Source: Thermothielavioides terrestris NRRL 8126 (taxonomy: Eukaryota > Ascomycota > Sordariomycetes > Sordariales > Chaetomiaceae). From it: 64,000 bases of DNA. How positions within the stretch are numbered: the first letter of the stretch is position 1; each line of letters begins with the position of its first letter. This document shows positions 51,612-61,400 of the stretch, in pieces. The translations under genes and the position numbers were made by a program. The notes under the pieces were generated by a model. That model saw only the letters and a program-made list of their open reading frames with translations. It had not been told where the DNA came from and did not search any database. The stretch covers positions 3,162,001-3,226,000 of the forward strand of contig NC_016457.1 of NCBI RefSeq assembly GCF_000226115.1. Reading direction: 5' to 3'.

Positions 51612-52103
51612 GGTAATAGACTATCTAGATATAGGGGACCTAGTTTTTCTATTTTTCTATTTATCTTAGAAGCGTTATATTTGTTACTAAGGGAGATCTA
51701 ACCCTCTAGTTATATATATTTAAGTAGGCTAAGCCTATCTTCTTTATTATTAAGTAAGATATTAAGCAGTTGTCAATATACGTTTATTGATACTACGTTG
51801 ATAGTTCTCCTTCTTCTAGGAAGGCTATTAAGCCTCTCTTTTTATTGTCCTACCTCTATCTAGACGATAAGTATCTGAGCTATTGAGCTTTAACCGTATT
51901 CTCGTTGTTTTCTATCTTTTCTACTATATCCTACTAGACGTACCTAAGCTATATGTCTTCCTCTTAAGAGACAGCTTTCCTACTACTCGATATATACTAT
52001 CTTTATCTGTCTAGAGGGGCACTACATTCCTCTAGGAGCTATCTCGCACGCCTAGTCCTAGGTGTAGTGGGGTAGGTTGGTATAGAGGTTTTGCACTACT
52101 TCA
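51604..52103 (+). repeat. E3 3' LTR
   Basis: Starts TAGATTAGGG after the purine-rich AAAAGAGAAG; ends CACTACTTCA; CTAT target copy follows. Confidence 0.92.
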
Positions 52104-52107
52104 CTAT

Positions 52108-53091
52108 AAATCTAGTACAACTTTATAACTTAGAAATAAAGTCCTTTCCTAGCTTTCGCTACCTATTTCCTTCACCTCCTAGTGTTCTACTATAAGAAGC
52201 GCCGTTCTCTATAGGGGACCTACTACAAAGGGTATAGGCCTACGTTACCTAACTCTAGGCTCTAAAGGAACTTAAAGACTAGGAGTAGAAATTGCTTTAG
52301 TCGCTAGGAATAGACGAGCTATTTAATAAACGAAAGAGAGATAGTACTAAATTAGCTAACGATAGTAAGGATAGAAGGTAGAATCGTTAAACTATTAAAG
52401 TTAAGAACATTATACTATTAGAAGAGAACGTTACCTTCTAAAAGTGTTGAATTTAGCTCTAAGACCTTTATCAAGCCTTTAAAGGTAACCTTAAATACTT
52501 TAAAACTAAAAAGAATTAGATCTTCTTTATTATCAATAAGATAGAGTAGACGCTATATACCTATTAGTATAGCTACTATAATAACCTACTAAAAAAGGAA
52601 TAAAATATAGCTAAGTCGATATAATAGATCTTTGAAGATTAGACTACTTTATATATCAAAGACTTTACTAACAGTTAGTTAGAAATTGTAAAGGCTATTA
52701 ACTAGGCAAAGCAATAAGAGGGCTAAAGCCCTTTAAACTTCTACTAGTACTTCAACTTGTTAAAAGCCTAGACTAAGCGTTAAGACAATAAGAAACAAAC
52801 TCTCCTATTCTACTCTAAGTTATCGCCTTAGATTTAGTTATATATCGACTAATATTTCCTTAAGAAGCTTAAGACCTATAAGGCTATAGTTTAGCTAGCA
52901 ACTTAGATTTAGAACGTTAAGTAGTGCAACGTCTAACAAAGACCTTTAAGAACCGACTAAGGATCTAGGCAGCTCTTCGACTAGAAGTAGCAAAAGCAAG
53001 GGCGATCTATGTATTAGGATCGCTAAGTCGACCTCGCTCTAACAACAAAGTAGAGAAGGAAAAGTAGAGCTATAACAACAAGGAAGCGAAG
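52108..53091 (+). pseudogene. Gypsy-4 gag, main part
   Basis: Continues the frame begun at 38891. The N-terminal part is Pro/Ser-rich, then a Gln/Leu/Lys-rich coiled-coil stretch near 52230-52340 (TQLQALKELKDQEQKLLQSL after reading RIP stops as Gln). The gag core follows: YQAFKGNLKYF near 52470 and FTNSQLEIVKAINQAKQQEG near 52667-52725, then FYSKLSPQIQLYIDQYF. This is the pattern of Ty3/gypsy gag. It is cut at 53091 by the inverted LTR. No protease or RT of this element is in the window. Confidence 0.75.
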
Positions 53092-53332
53092 TGTAATAGG
53101 AGTCTTCGAGCGCTACTAGTAAGATGCCTCAAGGCGAAGAAGCACAATAGTATCACGGCAGTGACCTAGGTGAGTGGTTACAGTTTCCAAGGCGACACTG
53201 TCTAAGTGTATCTCCTATTGTCATTAGAGACTAATCCTTAAAGGATTAGGAATCTTCCTCCACCTCGGTAGGCGACTGCCTACCCTTTTAGCTACGGCTC
53301 CTAGGCTCCAAGCATATACGTCATATCGCACG
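53092..53332 (-). repeat. Inverted partial LTR of the Gypsy-4 family (LTR-A)
   Basis: Its reverse complement matches about 38616-38859, including the shared AGGAGTCTTC end, the GGATTAG stretch and CGTGCGATAT. It starts TGTAATAGGAG on the plus strand. The first ~90 bp of the 38526 LTR are absent: the sequence runs straight into the Gypsy-5 LTR at 53333. It sits in Gypsy-4 gag in the opposite orientation. RIP is light. Confidence 0.8.
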
Positions 53333-53580
53333 TGTTACACGCAACTGTGGCAAGGGCACCTATGACCGCACCGTGGTTAGGGGTAACGAGCGTTCCCTTA
53401 AAAGAGGAACCTCGTCCGCAACCCCTTTGTAAAATAGTAGACTACATCAATATACTTTTGTGACATATACTAGTGTTTAGGAGTACCGCCTTATCGGCTA
53501 ACGAGGCTAAGAGGCATTGATCTTTCTTATCCTTATACGTTTACTGCTAGATGGTTACCGAGGACCATTAATGTATAATA
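53333..53580 (+). repeat. Gypsy-5 5' LTR (LTR-B)
   Basis: 248 bp, starts TGTTACACGC, ends ATGTATAATA (GCGTATAACA in the solo copy). Same length as 22926-23173. There is no matching duplication across it, as expected for a 5' LTR whose partner is elsewhere. The following AGTAGTGCCTACTAACG is the likely primer-binding region. Confidence 0.85.
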
Positions 53581-53699
53581 AGTAGTGCCTACTAACGATT
53601 TAAACCTATTCGCTTCCTATCGAAGAGAGCTAAGTTCAGCTTAGGAGATATTACAAGTTATACCTAGTAAGTTGTATAGAGCAGTACCTAAGGTAGATA

Positions 53700-56600
53700 A
53701 TGCTCCTTTATAAAGGAGCAAGCTATAGAGTATACGATTTATAATGAACTAGTTTATAATCTAGATACTGTTATTCTAGTACTAAGCGTTTATAAAGAGT
53801 TAGAAGCTAGACAGATTTAAGCTTTATAAACACCAACGTCTATAGGGATATATAGTAGATACTTAAGTTTATTAAAGACTTCGAGGTTATCTACAACGTC
53901 TAGTAGGTAACTGCTATTAGTCCCTAAGAACTCTAATACCTAGAAGCTATAGCATTACTCGAAGAGGCACTAGAAGGAGACGTCTACGCCTAATAGTACA
54001 TTGAAACACTATACGTCGTAGAGTATCCTCCCTCTTAGATACTTAATAATTACATTCTATACGCCTATCTCGCAACTATTAGATATAAAGTCTAAGTAGC
54101 TATTAGCAAGAACCTTATCCTAGACCCTAGGATCGAAGACGTTGCCTTAGAGACTAAGGACTTAACTTAAGAAACGCTAGAGACCTTAGTACTAGAGAGT
54201 TAGGGACCGTTAGAGACTTTAAAGCCTTAGGGGACTAACAATTAGCAATTAAGACTAGTTATATTACTAGAAATATTAGTAAAACCTAGATACAATCTAA
54301 CTAAGAACTAGCTAGCAACCCTACTAAGCCTAATCTTCTAGGAGCAACTAGAGCTCTAAGATATATTAACTATTCCTTAATAGGGATATAAAACCTATAC
54401 CGTTAGTAGCTATAATCTCAATAGACGTTACTAAGAACCGTCAAAAGGATTATAGGATCTAATACCTTAGAACCGACAACCTAAAAAGGAAGACCTATTA
54501 TCTCTAATAGCTTAGCTAATTAGCGCTTTCGACTAGGTTCCCTAGCTATTGCTATAGACGCCTAGCCAACTATCCTAGTACCTATTCGAGCTTCTTAAAC
54601 TAAGTATAGTTATCTAGAACCCTAGAACAGAACGTATAGATAGTTCAGTCGATTCTAGCGTCTCCTTACTATTCTAAGAGATACTGAGCCCACTATATAG
54701 ACAAGGAGCTAGACCCTCTAGATAAGTAGCTAGAGCTATAGACATCTAGGCCACTTTTGCTATATAGGATATTCTTACTTAGATGGCTAGAATAATAGAG
54801 AACCTGAACGTTATAATTGAAAGGGCAAATAGGGCTATAGGCATAGAAGACTATTAGCCTAAAACTAAGGATAAGAGTACTATGTCTTTGCAACCGTCTG
54901 TACCTACGTCGAAATAGAAGATCTAGGACACTAGTCTCTTTTAGCTGGATATAGAGAACGAGTCTAAGGAATCCTAGGACCTATAGTACAATAAACAGTA
55001 GCTGTACTATAGGGACGTCAACCTTTGGGTTAAGCGGGTAGATCAAGTTATTAGATACTACCTAGTAAGAGAAGAGACCCTATATATAGAGATATAGACC
55101 TTACTTCGAGGATTAGCGCTATAATAGTATAAGCAGTAGCTCTTTACTATAGAAAAGGCAGCACTAACTATATCTATAAAAGCGTAGACTAAACGCTTAA
55201 AAAAGAAGTTTAGTATTAAGAGATACAAAGTAAAGAAATAACTGAACGAAAACCGGTATATCGCGAGGGACAACTATAAAGATAAGCCAGTTAGAAAATT
55301 CGCTATAGAATGCTTTAAATATATATATATTTAGGGAGATACTACTAAGGAGCAACGTCTAATACGCCTATACAACTACCTCTATTTAGTACTTCGCTAG
55401 TTATATCTTAAACTAGATATAAATATAAAGATAGGTATATTTATTAATATCCTTGACACCAAAGTATATATCGTTAGAGATAAGCTCCACTAGGATATCG
55501 CCGAGGGCTATATTATCGGCTACAATCGTATTACCAACAATGTAGATATAGAGTACAACGACGAGAGACAAGGAGACGACTAGGAGGATAGTAGAGCCTT
55601 CTAGATAGGAAGAGGTAGAAGAGGATATTATAGTCCTTAGAAAAGAGATAGGGATAAACCTTAGTAACTTAGAGACAATTAGCGTAGAGATAGTAACTAA
55701 GTACAACTATTTAGTAACCGAAACTTTTATAGTATAACTAGATATAGAAGAGGATATCGACTATTTAACGATTGTAGAAGAGGACTTAGACTGTTTAATA
55801 GCTAGAGAAGAAGCAACAATAGCAACTAGGGAAAACGACCTTGACGACTCCAACGAATTTAGATATATATACGTAAGAAGCAGTTTAAAGACGGTACTTT
55901 TGTATATTATAGCGAGATTATAGTGATAGGAGACTATAAAGACGCTAACCTTTATTGTAAAATGCTAGAGAAGACTAGGTATATTCTTATCGACGAATAT
56001 AATATAGAAGCTAAGGACGAAGAATTGGAAGATAAGGAAGCTAATAGTTTTTACTACTTATATTATACCCTTTGCTAGCCTAGACCAAGTTGGAATAAAC
56101 TACTACGATAGTTCCTATAGATTTAGCAATGTACCGTCTATAGTAGAGTCTTTATAATATATCGTAAGCTTTTCGAATATATAGCTAACAATAGCGACGA
56201 AGATAAGTACAAACCTATATAACCTTAAACGGACCACTAGTACGACCTTAGTGATAACGAAGACAACTTTAAGGGTAAGGTAGCAAACTTTATATTGGCT
56301 AAGGGACAGATCGTAGAAGTATAGCTATATATACCGCTACTAAAAGCATTGGACAAGCAAGCTATATACCTTATAGTTAGTATTAGCGTAAACCTAAGCG
56401 AGCTAGGTATAGAGGTTTACTTCGACATAGGCAGTAATACCAACCTCGTCGATAAGGAGTTTATCTCTAAGTGGGCTAAAAACCTGTATTAGATTGATAT
56501 AAAGCTATACTTTGTCAAAGGCGTTGGAGCCTATACCGAAGTCAAGAAGTAAGTCGAGTTTGACTTCTATATCCAAGGAATTGTCTATAGTACCAACGTA

Positions 56601-59096
56601 GAAGGCTACTTCACTATAATAGCTAACGTCGTTGAAGGTTTAGAAGCAAAACTGTTGATTAGAATTAACTTTATACTCTATAATAGAGTAAAGATTGACT
56701 TCAACATATCTACCTGTTACTTCTAGTCTATTTATAATATAAAGGTGAAAGTATATATAGAGCGGAGAAGGATAATCTAGAAGGTGAAAGCTACGAATAT
56801 AGTGACGGTCGTACCTATAATAGAACACCTAATCGAGACTACGTTCGAGCCTATAGATACTAATAACGACAATTTAGGTAGCTAGAAATATAAGCTCTAC
56901 TTTGCTTTATATATCAAGGGCATTTTAAATACTATCGTAGATATAAAGAGCGTATACTAGGCCGTTGTAAGGAACAACATTGCTCGCCCAATTACCATTG
57001 TCGAAGAATAGTACATTAGACACCTCCTCTAGTATAGCCTAGAGGAGGATATTTAAATAATAGTATAGAACTTTATATAATAGACCTAGGATAACGTTAC
57101 AAACAACAAATGTATATAAATAACGACGACTATATAATAGAAGCCTAGCGGTAAGGAACTGATAACGGAGACATTGACAGAGGATAAGCGTAAGCTACCT
57201 ACTAAGCAGGAATTCTATACGCTATCCTATAGTATCGAGAAACTAGACGACATCCTATATATCAAGTCAGTAGCAGGGGTAAGTGTTTGTAGTAGGGACA
57301 AACGGTATATAGAAGAAATGAAGGTACTGCTAGATAAGTATAACGTCTTCTATAACTATAGCATTATTCCTATACTAGAGGATTAAAAGATGAGAATTCC
57401 ACTTATCGACGGATAGTAGAATTAGCTTAAGCCTGTTCGGATCTACCTACTAAATACCAAGGACTAAGCGATCGTCGACGAAGAATATAATAAACTATAT
57501 ACGTAAGGAAAGATAGACTTTATAGACTAGCCAACTCCTATCGCTTGCCTAGTCTTTATAGTCTACTACATAGTTGCTGGAAAAACGAAAGGCAAAGCTG
57601 TAGTGGACCTCTAGCCTCTAAATACGTTGGTGGTACCAGATATATACCTATTGCCTAACTAAGATGACATTATAAATATAATAATAGGCAACACCATCTT
57701 TATAGCATTTAACGCCTCTAGATTCTTCTTCTAGCTTTTAGTTGTAGAAGAATACTATAACTATATAGTGGTTATTAGTCCTAGAGGTTTAGGACGCTTA
57801 AACGTTGTACTAATAGGATTTAAAAACTTACTAGCTTTTATATAGCGCTTTATAGACCACTTGTTCTATAAGTATAAGCACTTTATATACGCCTATATCG
57901 ACGATATTATTATCGCTAGTAAGAATATAGAGGAGCACCTTAAGTACATTAAGACGGTTCTCAATATCTTCGATAAGGTATATATTTACATTTCAATAGA
58001 AAAATCCTTTATAGCCTACCCGTCAATAAGACTTCTTAGCTATATAGTCAATGGCGAAGGAGTGGCTAAAATAGACAACAGGATCACTATATTTAAGAAA
58101 CTTAAGTTCTCCAACACCCTTAAGACCTTAGAACAGTACCTTAGTATAGCTAGATAGCTATATAAGAGTATCCTATAGTATATAGCGAAAGCGTAGCCTC
58201 TATAGGACTATAAAACCAAGCTCCTTGCCTAAGGGAGAGTGAGCGAAGACCTTTCAATCGCTAAGTCGAAGAACGCTAGGAAAGCATTTACTTCGAACAC
58301 TAAATTCGAGCCTACGCTAGTGGAACTAAAGTCTTTTAGGTTGCTATAGGAACATCTATATAAGTAGTACTTCCTATATTATCACCGTTCTAATAAACCA
58401 CTGTTCATTAAGCTCGATATAAGCGGCAAAGGATATAGAGTAATCGTCTTTCAACTCTATAGCGAATAGGATAGTACCAGTATCCCTAGCTAAGATATCT
58501 CGAGTAGTAAGATCTAGCCTATTATATTCCTATCCCAACTGACTTCCAACGTAGAAAGGAAGTATAGGAGTATAAAAGTAAAAGTCGCTACTGTTGTATA
58601 GGCAGTTAGGAAGCTCTAGAAGATAGTATAGTTAAACCAATATCCTATAAACATTCTAATAGACTATATAGCAACTAGAAGCATTGTAAAATATATATCT
58701 CTTACTACTATAGACCTTACGAAAGCCAACCTAAAGCTCGCTAACGCTATAAACTGGTTGTCCTAGTTTGACCTTAACATTTTCTATATACTAGGAAAGC
58801 TCAACGTTGTACTAGACGCCTTATCACGCCTATCGACCTTCGAGGAAGACGCCTTTAACGAAACCTAAGATACTACTAATGAACTAAAGGACATCTAGTC
58901 CACTATCTAGATCGACACTAAGGAATGCTACGCTATAGACACTAGCACCTTCGAGCTAGTCATTAGTAATGAGTTTAAAGCTAAGCTAACTGCGGCCTAC
59001 CCCGACGACTATAGGTACAATAAGATTATTAGGAGCCTCTATAAAGCGGAGGAATATAACGTGCTAGCCTTATAGCGTCTGCAGATAAGCGTACGA
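53700..59096 (+). pseudogene. Gypsy-5 gag-pol polyprotein (gag, protease, RT, RNase H)
   Basis: All parts read in one frame, so this is a fused gag-pol. The gag core near 55060-55200 reads YYLVREETLYIEIQTLLRGLAL, typical of fungal gypsy gag. The protease near 56415 reads VYFDIGSNTNLVDKEF, where DIG was DTG. RT shows PLNTLVVPDIYLLP near 57615-57656, RFFF with LL near 57720 and YIDD at 57894-57905. RNase H near 58400 reads FIKLDISGKGYRVIVF, then PIIFLSQLTSNVERKY. The connection region ILGKLNVVLDALSRL is near 58790. The frame runs to 59096, where the Gypsy-6 LTR starts, just before an integrase would begin. The N-terminal start is not resolved. Minus-strand short frames at 54693-56828 are shadows. 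Confidence 0.92.
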
Positions 59097-59302
59097 TGTT
59101 CTATTCAACTACCTTAAGGAAAGGAAAAGGAGAAGTATAGGCTACGGTCCTTATGCGCAGAGTTTTTAAAGGCTCGCTAAATGAGTTTAGGCCAACGTTA
59201 TTCTGGGCGTAAGGCGGGCCCGCCATGGGTCTGCCCCAAGGCCGCTATAGATCCTAGGCGCAGCCCTATATACCTAGCCCAGGTATAGCCCAGTCTATAA
59301 CA
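59097..59302 (-). repeat. Gypsy-6 3' LTR, 206 bp
   Basis: On the minus strand it starts TGTTATAGACTGGGC and ends GAATAGAACA (TG to CA, with a TGTT/AACA inverted end). It is GC-rich with intact CpA/TpG sites. It is defined by the adjacent polypurine tract; the partner LTR is outside the window. Confidence 0.75.
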
Positions 59303-59317
59303 TACCCCCCCCGCCCT
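59303..59317 (-). other. Gypsy-6 polypurine tract
   Basis: Minus strand reads CAGGGCGGGGGGGGTA directly upstream of the LTR start TGTTATAG, the position and composition expected of the plus-strand priming site. Confidence 0.8.
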
Positions 59318-59860
59318 GTTAAGTAGTCCAGTTAGGTTATATACAACGCTACGTCGAGCATTGGCATAGTCGGGTTCGGGGTAGCTGCCTACTAAGGCCT
59401 TGCTATTTGTAGCCGTCCTATTGCCTAGGCTCGAGTTGTTTATTTATATCGCCCTAGCAAGTCGCTAATTAGCCCCTTCCTCGCCTTGTACATTTGTATA
59501 GAGCAACTGCACTATATTGGGTATACCTACTAATTATATACAATTCAACCCTATTCGTCGCTATTAAAACCCCTTTTCTTATATAACCTAACTTTCTTAT
59601 ATTTCCCTCCTATACTCAATGTATATATCCCCCTCCTCTCTTACGATCTGTTCTCTTCCCTCTTTATATACCAATATCGTCTCCCTATCCCGCCTTATAT
59701 ATATTCCTCTTCTCTTATATATTCACCTCGTATCCATCTATATCCTCGAGCGTACTGCTCATTTCCACTTTAGCTCTAGCTAGAGTCTCTTTGTCCACTA
59801 CCCTAATAGCAATATAGTTCCTAAAACTCGCCTATTACGTTTATATATAGGATCGCTAAA
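59318..59860 (+). promoter_or_regulatory. CT-rich, promoter-like region before the Gypsy-6 antisense frame
   Basis: About 540 bp without a gene. It has TATATAACC near 59581, long pyrimidine-rich tracts on the plus strand (about 59600-59720) and further TATATA elements, ending GATCGCTAAAATG. CT-rich tracts upstream of the start are common in fungal promoters. It could equally be plain 3' untranslated region of Gypsy-6. Confidence 0.45.
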
Positions 59861-61400
59861 ATGTTAGTTGCTACTACTACTCTTAGAGATAGAGGTATAG
59901 GCTACTATCCTAGCGGCGATAATAACGAAGACTATAATATAAGTGCTTCTAGGATAACCTTGTTATAGACCTAAGTTGCTCGCTAACTACGATATTATAG
60001 AACTAAAATAATCGCTAGAAAAATAATAAGCTGTCGATCGATAGGTTTATTATCGAAGGAGACTCTAACAACAAGGAAAACAAACTGCTTCCTAACAAGG
60101 GAGAGTTCTATATATAGTATATCGCTTACCTCCTTAGTAGCATTAAGGTCGAATATACACCTAGCTATAGCAAATCCTACAAGGAATGTCGTAGGGCCTA
60201 TACAATATATAAATAGGACTCTACGTTATAGGCAATAAACCTCCGCCTTTAGTCTAGTCTAAAGAAAATCCTTAAGGTATACAATATAGACTAGGCTATC
60301 GAGACCCTCGCCTAGAAGAAGACGAGCTTATAGCCTACCTACTATATAGTCCTTAAACGTGAATTCTAGAAGTTGGTATAGTCTTTCTAGACTACTTTTA
60401 ATAATGTATAGGTATACTATATCCCTATTTAGCTAGCTCTACTCCCCTTGTCTACTACTAAGTAGACTCCGACTTGCACTGTCCTTTAGACCCTAGTTGC
60501 CTCCCCCGCTATACTAAGCCGCTATAGGGCCCTAGTGCCCTATAATCTATCTACCTTCTCCCTAAACGCCTCTGCTTAGCTAGCTACCTACTTTACTTAT
60601 CGCCTAATAAGTAACGAGGAAGCCTACTAACGCAAAATACACTATTTAGTCGACGCTATTACAATAGTTGTTAACATTAACAACCATCTCGTTGACTATA
60701 TTTTAAGTTCGCTATAGTCTAGCCCCTCTCTATAAGGTGGCTACGGCTCAACTCCTACTAAGCGTAATATTGCCCTAGTCCCCTTCGCTCTATATCCCTA
60801 GCGCTATTCGTCCTTACCTACTAAGAACCTTATATACGTCTATTGCGAATATATTAATCCCTTTCCTTAGACCTCTAGCGGGTTTAGTAGATAGTTAATT
60901 ATAGAGGTGCTCTCGTTGCTAGATAAGGGTGCCGAATACTCGCCTACTAGCGACCTAGTACTATCTAGAGACGAAGAGGCAATAGAGTAGGGCTAGAGAC
61001 GGCTCTGTCTCCTATTATAGCCTTGTTTCTACTTTATTCTACGTCTCGACCCTCTGTTAAACCAACCTATCGACTAAAGTAGCTATAGCAATTTTAATAT
61101 CTATCCTTGTCCTACCTTAGAGATCTTAGAGTAGGTTATACGTCGGCCGCCGACCTTGCCTCCTATCAACTTATACCTAGGTATCCTATAGTACTATAGG
61201 ATTGACGCTAGGGTAAGGCTAGAGGACTACCTATATCTAAGAAAGTAGACCTAGTTAGCGCGTTAGGGCCTCCCTATACTTATATTTCTCTTATCGTTTT
61301 TTTATAATAAGGCTATAGTTAAACGTATTGGAGTAACTATATACCTAGTAGTACTACTAAGCTATATTAGTTCTATTATAGTCATTTTTTATAGGGTAGT
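59861..61400 (+). pseudogene. Antisense frame opposite the Gypsy-6 3' end, unknown product
   Basis: ATG at 59861 opens MLVATTTLRDRGIGYYPSGD. About 100 bp later the readable frame moves to a second frame, by an indel or an intron. That frame then runs from about 59950 to 61400 with only TAG/TAA stops, about 480 codons. Readable parts are FIIEGDSNNKENKLLPNKGE near 60045 and SIKVEYTPSYSKSYKECRRA near 60140. The composition is Ser/Thr/Pro/Leu-rich. I recognise no domain, zinc knuckle or protease. It converges on the chromodomain end of pol and may overlap its tail. It could be a captured or accessory gene of Gypsy-6, or an older host gene. The end is uncertain. Confidence 0.45.

Larger units (their letters stand above)
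38974..52103 (+). mobile_element. Ty3/gypsy E-family copy E3, complete, 13.1 kb
   Basis: Complete element with 500-bp LTRs (38974-39473 and 51604-52103) and 4-bp target duplications CTAT (38970-38973 and 52104-52107). Same gene order as E2. Its insertion splits Gypsy-4 gag, and excision restores that frame. The 5' LTR keeps the unmutated start TGGATTAGGGTGATAG, which helps define the family's LTR end. The pol tail is of the E1 type. Confidence 0.95.
53333..59096 (+). mobile_element. Ty3/gypsy element Gypsy-5, 3'-truncated
   Basis: 5' LTR, then a gag-pol frame with gag core, protease, RT and RNase H. It ends just after RNase H where the Gypsy-6 LTR begins, so integrase and 3' LTR are missing from the window. 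It belongs to the same family as the solo LTR at 22926. RIP stops are frequent, but RT contains the longest open fragments of the region (for example 57861-58157). Confidence 0.85.
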
